Shown one piece after another: positions 39,048 through 44,272 of a stretch of 44,272 nt of DNA. Numbering within the stretch: position 1 is the first letter of the stretch; every line of letters begins with the position of its first letter. The stretch covers positions 1 to 44,272 of the forward strand of contig URKI01000016.1 of NCBI GenBank assembly GCA_900548505.1, written 5' to 3'. The stretch is from an uncultured Oscillibacter sp. GTDB lineage: Bacteria > Bacillota > Clostridia > Oscillospirales > Oscillospiraceae. The translations under genes were made by a program, and so were the position numbers. Under the pieces are notes generated by a model that was not told the origin of the DNA, did no database searches, and worked only from the letters and a program-made list of their open reading frames with translations.

Positions 39048-39671
39048 ATGGCAGATGTTTTGGTAAATGCGGTGGGGGAACAGTGCCCCATCCCGGTGGT
39101 GAAAGCCACCCAGGCCCTGCGGGCCATGACCCAGCCGGGGACGCTGGAGGTATTGGTGGACAATGAGATCGCCGTGCAGAATCTGCAGCGGTGCGCCGCG
39201 GGTCACCATCTGACCTGTGCGGTGGAGCAGCGGGGCGAGAAGCTCTTTGCCGTGACCATGACCGTCACGGAGCCCATGGGAGATGCGCCGGTGGAGGAGA
39301 TTCAGTGCGACGACTGCGCCCCGGCAGACCAGCGCGGCGGCGTGGTGGTAGCCGTGGGAACGGACGTCATGGGCCAGGGCAGCGACGAGCTGGGAAAAAC
39401 GCTGATGAAGGGCTTCTTGTTCGCCCTGGGCCAGCTGCCCCAGCTGCCGGCAACGGTGCTTTTCTATAACGGCGGCGCCCGCCTGACGGTGGAGGGCTCC
39501 GACTCCTTGGAGGACCTGCGGGCCCTGGAGGAGCGGGGCGTGGAGATCCTCACCTGCGGCACCTGCCTCAATTACTACGGCCTGACGGAAAAGCTGGCGG
39601 TGGGCTCTGTCACCAATATGTACGCCATCGCTGAGAAGCTGGCCGGAGCGGGAAAGGTTGTCCGGCCATGA
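39048..39671 (+). CDS. yedF: Selenium-metabolism protein YedF (TusA-DsrE fusion)
   Basis: A 207-residue protein. Residues 1-75 are a TusA/SirA-like domain with the active-site GEQCPIPVVKA (Cys13). Residues about 95-207 are a DsrE-like domain (VVVAVGTDVMGQGSDELG, VLFYNGGARL). Two cysteine pairs, IQCDDC in the linker and LTCGTCLNYYG, complete the TIGR03527 pattern. YedF co-occurs with SelD-dependent selenium use and is thought to carry sulfur or selenium. The start at 39048 has GAGGGAG upstream. Its stop overlaps the next gene, a cysteine desulfurase that could load Cys13. Confidence 0.9.
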   Translation: MADVLVNAVGEQCPIPVVKATQALRAMTQPGTLEVLVDNEIAVQNLQRCAAGHHLTCAVEQRGEKLFAVTMTVTEPMGDAPVEEIQCDDCAPADQRGGVVVAVGTDVMGQGSDELGKTLMKGFLFALGQLPQLPATVLFYNGGARLTVEGSDSLEDLRALEERGVEILTCGTCLNYYGLTEKLAVGSVTNMYAIAEKLAGAGKVVRP

Positions 39672-40807
39672 TCTACCTGGACCAGGCGGCCACGTCCCGG
39701 CCCAAGCCGCCCGGCGTGGCAGAGGCGATCCTGGCGGCCCTGGATGCGTGCGGCAACAGCGGACGGGGCACCCACCCGGAGGCTCTGGCCGCCGCCCGGA
39801 CGGTGTACGGCGTCCGCTGCCAGGTGGCGGCGCTGTTCGGCGGACAGCCGGAGCGGGTGGCCTTTACCCCCAACTCCACAGCGGCGCTGAATATGGCCAT
39901 TGCCGGGACTCTGGGGCCGGGAGACCATGTGATCTCCACGGACCGCGAGCATAATTCCGTGCTTCGGCCTCTCTACCGCCTGCGGGCCCAGGGGGCGGCG
40001 GTGGACTTTGTCCGGGCGGACCGGAACGGGCAGCTGGACTACGGAGACTTTGAGCGGCTGCTGCGGCCGGAGACCAAGGCGGTAGTGTGTACCCATGCCT
40101 CCAACCTCACCGGCGATGTGACGGACATCGGCTTTGTGGGAGAGTTTGCCCACCGCCACGGGCTTTTATTCATCCTGGACGCCTCCCAGACCGCGGGGGT
40201 GTTCCCCATCTCCATGGAACGGGACCACATTGACGTGGTGTGCTTCACGGGCCACAAGGGACTCATGGGCCCCCAGGGCACCGGCGGACTGTGCGTAGGT
40301 CCGGGCGTGGAGCTGCGGCCCCTGCTGGTGGGCGGCACCGGGGTCCAGAGCTTTTCCGAGACCCAGCCGGCGGAGTACCCCACCCGGCTGGAGGCAGGTA
40401 CCCTCAATAGCCACGGCCTGGCGGGCCTGGGCGCCGCCCTGGAATTTCTGGAGAAAACCGGGCCGGATACCATCCGGCAGCATGAGCAGGCCCTGGCCCG
40501 GCGGTTTTATGAGGCCGTGCGGGACCTGCCCGGCGTGCGGGTGTACGGGGACTTTTCCGCGACGGAGCGGGCGGCCATCGTGTCGCTGAACATCGGGGAC
40601 GAGGACTCGGCGGAAATTTCGGATCAGCTCTCGGAGCGGTTTGACATCGCCACCCGCCCTGGTGCCCACTGCGCGCCCCGGCTGCACCGTGCTCTGGGTA
40701 CCGAGGACCAGGGAGCCGTCCGGTTCTCCTGGGGCTGGTTCAATACGGAAGCGGAAACGGACACCGCGGCGGAGGCCGTGCGGATTCTGGCGGAGGAAGC
40801 GCGGTAA
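39668..40807 (+). CDS. Cysteine desulfurase family protein (class V aminotransferase)
   Basis: A 379-residue PLP enzyme of the TIGR01977 group. YLDQAATSRPKP starts the fold. STDREHNSVLRPL, DASQTAGVFP and the PLP lysine in CFTGHKGLMGPQG (Lys197) follow, and ATRPGAHCAP carries the catalytic cysteine (Cys335). It should release sulfur, or selenium, from cysteine or selenocysteine as a persulfide or perselenide. It overlaps yedF by four bases and is followed after one base by the DUF3343 gene, an arrangement known from selenium-cofactor clusters. Confidence 0.92.
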   Translation: MIYLDQAATSRPKPPGVAEAILAALDACGNSGRGTHPEALAAARTVYGVRCQVAALFGGQPERVAFTPNSTAALNMAIAGTLGPGDHVISTDREHNSVLRPLYRLRAQGAAVDFVRADRNGQLDYGDFERLLRPETKAVVCTHASNLTGDVTDIGFVGEFAHRHGLLFILDASQTAGVFPISMERDHIDVVCFTGHKGLMGPQGTGGLCVGPGVELRPLLVGGTGVQSFSETQPAEYPTRLEAGTLNSHGLAGLGAALEFLEKTGPDTIRQHEQALARRFYEAVRDLPGVRVYGDFSATERAAIVSLNIGDEDSAEISDQLSERFDIATRPGAHCAPRLHRALGTEDQGAVRFSWGWFNTEAETDTAAEAVRILAEEAR

Positions 40808-40808
40808 T

Positions 40809-41045
40809 ATGCGGGAAAAGACGGAAAAGTGCATCGTGACCTTCCGCACTACCACCGGCGCCATGGCCATGGAACGGGCCTGCCGGGCTGCCGGCGTGCC
40901 GGGGCGGCTCATTCCCGTGCCCCGGGTCATCACAGCTGGGTGCGGCATGTGCTGGGCGGCGCCGCCGGATGCCCGGGAGGCGGTGGAGGCGCTGGTCATC
41001 AAAGAGCACTTGGATGTGGACGGATTGTATGCTATACTGATCTAG
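40809..41045 (+). CDS. DUF3343 protein
   Basis: A 78-residue protein with the DUF3343 pattern: an opening strand KCIVTFRTTTGAMAMERACR, then GVPGRLIPVPRVITAGCGMCWAA with a C-G-M-C pair, and a final strand. Proteins of this family accompany YedF and cysteine desulfurase in selenium-using bacteria, and the Cys pair could relay sulfur or selenium. The start at 40809 lies one base after the desulfurase stop, consistent with coupled translation. Confidence 0.85.
   Translation: MREKTEKCIVTFRTTTGAMAMERACRAAGVPGRLIPVPRVITAGCGMCWAAPPDAREAVEALVIKEHLDVDGLYAILI
41010..41038 (+). promoter_or_regulatory. Internal promoter before the DUF6472 gene
   Basis: TTGGAT (41010-41015) and TATACT (41033-41038) are 17 bases apart, within the end of the DUF3343 gene. 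Confidence 0.6.
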
Positions 41046-41076
41046 AACGTTGAAGCGGCTGAAAAGGAGGATCGGT

Positions 41077-41250
41077 ATGGCGGGCAACTGCGAAGAGTGC
41101 GTCTACTATGACTATGACGAGGAAGAGGACCAGTTCTACTGCACCGTGGATCTGGACGAGGACGAGATGGAGCGGTTCCTCCGCGGAGCCACCAGTGCCT
41201 GCCCGTTTTACCGGCGGGGCGACGATTACCGGACGGCCCGCCGTCAGTGA
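41077..41250 (+). CDS. DUF6472-type small Cys-containing protein
   Basis: A 57-residue acidic protein: CEECVYYDYDEEEDQFYC, a DLDEDEMERFL helix and a closing SACPFYRRGDDY. The four cysteines (C-x2-C, C, C) suggest a small metal or Fe-S site. It fits the DUF6472 pattern common in Clostridia; function unknown. The start at 41077 has AAGGAGGA upstream. The Nudix gene starts 15 bases after its stop. Confidence 0.78.
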   Translation: MAGNCEECVYYDYDEEEDQFYCTVDLDEDEMERFLRGATSACPFYRRGDDYRTARRQ

Positions 41251-41265
41251 AAGGGAGGAGATACC

Positions 41266-41784
41266 ATGGAACTGGTAGACCTGTATGATGAAAACCGCGT
41301 GCCCCTGGGGCTGACAGCGGAGCGGTACGGGAAAAAAGCGCCGGGCCAGTACCGGACGGTGGTGCATGTGTGCGTGTTCGACAGCGCCGGACGCCTGCTG
41401 ATCCAGCAGCGCACGCCTACCAAGCATGTCTGGCCGGGCCGGTGGGATGTGAGCATCGGCGGCGGCGTGGACGCCGGAGAGACCAGCCGCCAGGCGGCAG
41501 AGCGGGAGTTCCGGGAGGAGCTGGGCTACCCGCTGGATCTGACGGGGGTGCGCCCGTCTGTGACCGTCAACTTCGGCGCGGGCTTTGATGATTTTTTTAT
41601 CACCACCAAGGATATCCCTCTGGAGGAGCTGACGCTTCAGGCGGAGGAGGTCAGTCAGGTGCGCTGGGTCACGCTGGAGGAGCTTTACGCCCTGGTGGAC
41701 GAGGGGAGCTTCATTACCTACCCCAAGAGCTTTTTGGCCTTTTTGTTCGACATGCGCCATACATTCGGATTCCCCACGAAATAA
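41266..41784 (+). CDS. Nudix hydrolase (IDI/YfcD-like)
   Basis: A 172-residue Nudix protein with the full Nudix box at about residues 66-88 (GGVDAGETSRQAAEREF, then REELGY), preceded by IQQRTPTKHVWPGRWD. The N-terminal LVDLYDENRVPLG extension is typical of the IDI/YfcD-like group, which hydrolyses nucleoside or other diphosphates; the true substrate is unknown. The start has GGGAGGAG upstream. A terminator follows directly. Confidence 0.88.
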   Translation: MELVDLYDENRVPLGLTAERYGKKAPGQYRTVVHVCVFDSAGRLLIQQRTPTKHVWPGRWDVSIGGGVDAGETSRQAAEREFREELGYPLDLTGVRPSVTVNFGAGFDDFFITTKDIPLEELTLQAEEVSQVRWVTLEELYALVDEGSFITYPKSFLAFLFDMRHTFGFPTK

Positions 41785-41819
41785 GAAGAGCGCCGGAGCA
41801 TTTGCTCCGGCGCTTTTTT
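41785..41819 (+). terminator. Intrinsic terminator, both directions
   Basis: AGCGCCGGAGCA-TT-TGCTCCGGCGCT followed by T residues, between the convergent Nudix and CcdA genes. Confidence 0.9.
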
Positions 41820-41830
41820 GCGCAGGTGGG

Positions 41831-43051
41831 TCAGGATTCCGCCTCCACGGTCTGGCGGACGATGTCCTCCATGATCTCGGCGGAGATGGCGCCCTCCACG
41901 TAGCCGTAGACGGTGCCGTCGGAGGAGATCATGAACGTGGTGGGGAAGGCCCGGATGCCGTACTGGGCAAAGACGGAGCCGTCCTCGTCCATGACCACCG
42001 GGTAGGTGTAGCCGCCCTCGGCCAGGAAGTTGGCAATGTCCTCGCTGCTGCCCTCGCGGCCTACGCCGGGTTGGGCAACACCCAGCACCACCAGGTCCTC
42101 GGCGTTGCCGCCGTGGGCCTCATAGAGGGCCTGGATATCCGGCATCTCGGACTTGCAGGGGCTGCACCAGGTAGCCCAGAAGTTGAGGAACACGATTTTG
42201 CCCTGATAGTCGGAGAGGGTATGGCTCTCACCGAACTGGTCCGTGAGGGTAAAGTCCGGCGCAGGCACGGAGGGGCGCTCTTCTTCCTGGGAAGCGGCCG
42301 ACTCCTGGGAAGCAGCCGGCTCCTGGGCGGCAAGTCCGGCGGAAAGGCTGCCCGCGGCGCCGGTGATGGTGAGAACGCCCATGACGATGAGCAAAACACC
42401 GCCCAGCTTCACCGTCCAGCGGACGATGGACTGATGGCTGCGGAAGAAATTCAGCACCGTCCCGGTGAACAGGCCCACCGCCAAAAACGGCAGGGAAAAG
42501 CCCAGGGTGTAAAGGCCAATCAGCAGAAAGCCCGCGGCGGAGGACCCGGAGGACGAGGCCATCAGTAGCACGCTGCTCAGGGCGGGACCCACGCAGGGGG
42601 TCCAGGCAAAGCTGAATGTAAAGCCCAGCACCAGCGCGGTGGCAGGGTTCATGGCCACCTTGTCCAGCCGGAAGGGCAGCCGGTGTTCCTGCTCCAACAG
42701 CATGGCCCGCTTGCCAAGGCCCAGCTGGTAGAGGCCGAAGAGGATGATGATGAGACCGCTGATGCGGGCAAACCACACCTGGTAGTTCCGGAAGAAGGTA
42801 CCCAGGGCGCTCAGGCCCATGCCCAGCAGGAAAAAGGCAAAGCTGATGCCCAGAACGAAAAACAGCGTGTTGATAAACACCCGCCGCCGGGGATAGCGTA
42901 CGCCGCCCTTGCCGTCATCCTCTCCGGCGCCGCCGGCCAGATAGCTCACGTACAGCGGCAGCAGCGGCAGCACGCAGGGGGAGAGGAAGCTCAGTGCGCC
43001 CTGAATGAATACGGTGACGGCGGATACGCCGGTTTGAACGGAAATTCCCAT
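41831..43051 (-). CDS. CcdA-thioredoxin (TlpA/ResA-like) fusion protein
   Basis: A 406-residue fusion. Residues 1-240 form the six-helix CcdA/DsbD membrane domain, with the cysteine pair in SFLSPCVLPLLPLY and FAWTPCVGPALS. A low-complexity linker follows (AAQEPAASQESAASQEEE). Residues about 265-406 are an extracytoplasmic thioredoxin domain with FWATWCSPCKSEMP. CcdA passes electrons from cytoplasmic thioredoxin across the membrane, and the fused domain would reduce exported thiols. The genes for cytochrome c maturation are not nearby, so the client may be another exported protein. Confidence 0.93.
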   Translation of the reverse strand: MGISVQTGVSAVTVFIQGALSFLSPCVLPLLPLYVSYLAGGAGEDDGKGGVRYPRRRVFINTLFFVLGISFAFFLLGMGLSALGTFFRNYQVWFARISGLIIILFGLYQLGLGKRAMLLEQEHRLPFRLDKVAMNPATALVLGFTFSFAWTPCVGPALSSVLLMASSSGSSAAGFLLIGLYTLGFSLPFLAVGLFTGTVLNFFRSHQSIVRWTVKLGGVLLIVMGVLTITGAAGSLSAGLAAQEPAASQESAASQEEERPSVPAPDFTLTDQFGESHTLSDYQGKIVFLNFWATWCSPCKSEMPDIQALYEAHGGNAEDLVVLGVAQPGVGREGSSEDIANFLAEGGYTYPVVMDEDGSVFAQYGIRAFPTTFMISSDGTVYGYVEGAISAEIMEDIVRQTVEAES

Positions 43052-43082
43052 GCAAGACTCCTTTTTTCAGTGGAATACCGTC

Positions 43083-43111
43083 ATCATACCCGGGAAGCGG
43101 AAAAATGTAAA
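43083..43111 (-). promoter_or_regulatory. Promoter of the CcdA-thioredoxin gene
   Basis: On the minus strand TTTACA (43106-43111) and TATGAT (43083-43088) are 17 bases apart, 32 bases before the ATG. Confidence 0.75.
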
Positions 43112-43120
43112 GTGACAAAA

Positions 43121-43732
43121 TCACAGATCCTCATGTTGGGATTCCAGGCGCATCATGGACACCTCGTAGGCCACCCGCTCCTCTGTGCCGGATTCCGTGA
43201 CCTTCTGATAGATGCGGCTTTGGAGCCGCCCCTCCAGGCAGATCCGTGCTCCGGTGGACAAGGACCGCACCTGCTGGGCCAGCTGTCCCCAGGCGATGAC
43301 CGGCAGATAGTCCGTGCGGCCGTACCGGCGGGGCACGGCCAGCATGAGGTCGCAGATGGTGCGGCCCAGGGGCGTGCGCCGGTAGATGGGCGCTTTGCAG
43401 AGGCTCCCGGTGAGGGCGATGTGGTTGGCGGCCTCGCCGCAGGGTGGGAGTACCTCCTGGCCGTAGACGGTGAGCACCAGGCGGCTTCCTACGCCGCTGC
43501 GGTTGTTGAAGGAGCGCAGCTGGCCCCGCACGCGCACCGTCTCGCCCTGGCACACCTGCTGTACCATGGGCTCCGGGATCAGCACCGGCAGCGTGTCCGC
43601 CTGGCCGGACAGCCGGGGCACCTCCAGAAAAAAGCGGAAAAAACGCACGCCGTGGTTTTCGTGGGAGGGCGCAGGCGCCGCCAGGACCTTCCCCTCCAGC
43701 ACAATGTCGTTGCAGCATTCGCTTGTCATCAT
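43121..43732 (-). CDS. Tandem OB-fold single-stranded DNA-binding-like protein
   Basis: A 203-residue protein with two SSB/PriB-like OB folds. The first (residues about 7-100) runs NDIVLEGKVLAAPAPS to VRVRGQLRSFNN and RLVLTVYGQEV. The second (about 103-200) has NHIALTGSLCKAPIYRRTPLG, YLPVIAWGQLAQQV and ICLEGRLQSRIYQK. The second is closer to bacterial SSB. It lacks the acidic DDDIPF-type tail that recruits partners in SsbA, so it is not the housekeeping SSB. The start at 43732 has AGAGG six bases upstream; an ATG one codon later is possible. Confidence 0.8.
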   Translation of the reverse strand: MMTSECCNDIVLEGKVLAAPAPSHENHGVRFFRFFLEVPRLSGQADTLPVLIPEPMVQQVCQGETVRVRGQLRSFNNRSGVGSRLVLTVYGQEVLPPCGEAANHIALTGSLCKAPIYRRTPLGRTICDLMLAVPRRYGRTDYLPVIAWGQLAQQVRSLSTGARICLEGRLQSRIYQKVTESGTEERVAYEVSMMRLESQHEDL

Positions 43733-43800
43733 TGTCCACCTCTTCAGTCGTATAGAATCAGATAGCACACTCTATGACGGCGGCGGGATGGATAGACCTC

Positions 43801-43829
43801 TTGTGCAGGGCAGGGTTGTAGCATATAAT
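43801..43829 (+). promoter_or_regulatory. Promoter of the Mbeg1-like gene
   Basis: TTGTGC (43801-43806) and TATAAT (43824-43829) are 17 bases apart, 25 bases before the ATG. Confidence 0.75.
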
Positions 43830-43854
43830 AGAGCCATCAGACAAGGAGGCGTAT

Positions 43855-44234
43855 ATGGCAAATCTTCTGGATTATCTGGACTGGCGGGGAGACCTGACGC
43901 TGGCGCAGGCTCCCTTCAACGAGGTGGACAATCTGATCTTGTCGGAGCTTTCCTATTTGGATTTCGGCGGCATCGTGCCGCCGCCGGGGGAAAAGGGCGG
44001 CGTGCCGCTGCACCAGGCGGCGGAGGCGTTTTTCCAGCGCTACGGTGAGGCGGAGAACATCAACATGGGCGTGCTGGTGCCGTCGGACATCCCCGTCATG
44101 CTGCGGAGAATGGCCGCGTGCCCCCGGTTCCGGGATATGGAGCTGCACTGCTTTGCCGATTGGCTGGATAACGAGCAGGCGGAGCAGTTTGCGGCTTTGA
44201 CGGTGGACACGGGGGACGGGCGGCTGTACATGGC
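43855..44234 (+). CDS. Mbeg1-like (DUF2974) hydrolase, truncated at the contig end
   Basis: About 126 genuine residues from ATG 43855, with AAGGAGG upstream. MANLLDYLDWRGDLTL, NEVDNLILSELSYLDF and the ending TGDGRLYMA match the N-terminus of the DUF2974/Mbeg1-like alpha/beta-hydrolase family. In those proteins the next residues are usually an AFRGTD-type strand and the catalytic serine lies further on; neither is in this window. From 44235 the sequence is adapter, so the apparent reading frame to 44271 ending in LLYTSDAADD is artificial. Confidence 0.82.
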
Positions 44235-44272
44235 CTGTCTCTTATACACATCTGACGCTGCCGACGACTAGT
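44235..44272. other. Illumina Nextera/Tn5 adapter read into the contig end
   Basis: CTGTCTCTTATACACATCT (44235-44253) is the 19-bp Tn5 mosaic end, and GACGCTGCCGACGA (44254-44267) is the reverse complement of the Nextera read-1 primer tail. Five more bases follow. This is not genomic sequence. Confidence 0.98.

Noticed and set aside
43855..44271. Complete 138-residue protein ending in LLYTSDAADD
   Set aside because: The last dozen codons are Nextera adapter; the true gene runs off the contig end.

Overview
The window looks like one contig from a GC-rich, spore-forming member of the Clostridia, most likely a gut Oscillospiraceae (Flavonifractor/Lawsonibacter/Pseudoflavonifractor-like). The evidence is the Firmicutes-type Shine-Dalgarno sites, many TTG and GTG starts, a spore-cortex deacetylase (PdaA), an alpha/beta-type small acid-soluble spore protein, a clostridial TIGR01212 radical SAM protein, two ECF-transporter S components behind riboswitches, and a YedF selenium-type gene cluster. 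No rRNA, tRNA or CRISPR array was seen. The last 38 bases (44235-44272) are Illumina Nextera/Tn5 adapter sequence, so the right edge is a contig end and the last gene is cut there. The left edge cuts a surface protein inside a Gly-rich stretch.

Layout. 1-2276 (minus): secreted LRR/InlB-repeat surface protein, incomplete. 2531-7531: phosphodiesterase, radical SAM protein, PdaA (minus), Rrf2 regulator, UvrD-like helicase. 7601-9663: large serine recombinase plus a divergent SHOCT-like mini-gene, a probable remnant of a mobile element. 9954-15679: a small unknown protein, a c-di-GMP-I riboswitch, and a 1705-residue vWA/repeat adhesin with a sortase-type C-terminus. 15767-19940: spore protein, DUF1576 membrane protein, metal-binding lipoprotein behind a Fur-like box, and an HpcH-type aldolase. 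20009-29402: one-carbon/folate genes (fhs, glyA, 5-formyl-THF cyclo-ligase), a monooxygenase-like protein, a pseudouridine synthase, an ABC-F ATPase, a diguanylate cyclase and DNA polymerase IV. 29509-34552: RibU with FMN riboswitch, a SLOG protein, an XRE/membrane-protein/CorA gene run, and ThiT with TPP riboswitch. 34588-39000: feoAB with a Cys-rich partner, a VOC protein and diaminopimelate decarboxylase. 39048-41784: yedF, a cysteine desulfurase, DUF3343, DUF6472 and a Nudix hydrolase. 41831-44234: CcdA-thioredoxin fusion, tandem-OB ssDNA-binding protein and a truncated Mbeg1-like hydrolase.

How the genes work together. The strongest story is a c-di-GMP adhesion circuit. A membrane diguanylate cyclase without an inhibitory I-site (25052-26182) has a near-consensus extended -10 promoter. 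A c-di-GMP-I riboswitch (10428-10525) sits directly in front of the large adhesin. The 3' strand of its P1 stem overlaps a hairpin that sequesters the adhesin ribosome-binding site, which predicts a translational ON switch. Other control signals visible directly are two LexA-like SOS boxes (dinB and a SLOG gene), matching sigma-G-type promoters before pdaA and the SASP gene, a Fur-like box before the metal lipoprotein, a DtxR-like palindrome before feoA, and many well-spaced sigma-A promoters and intrinsic terminators.
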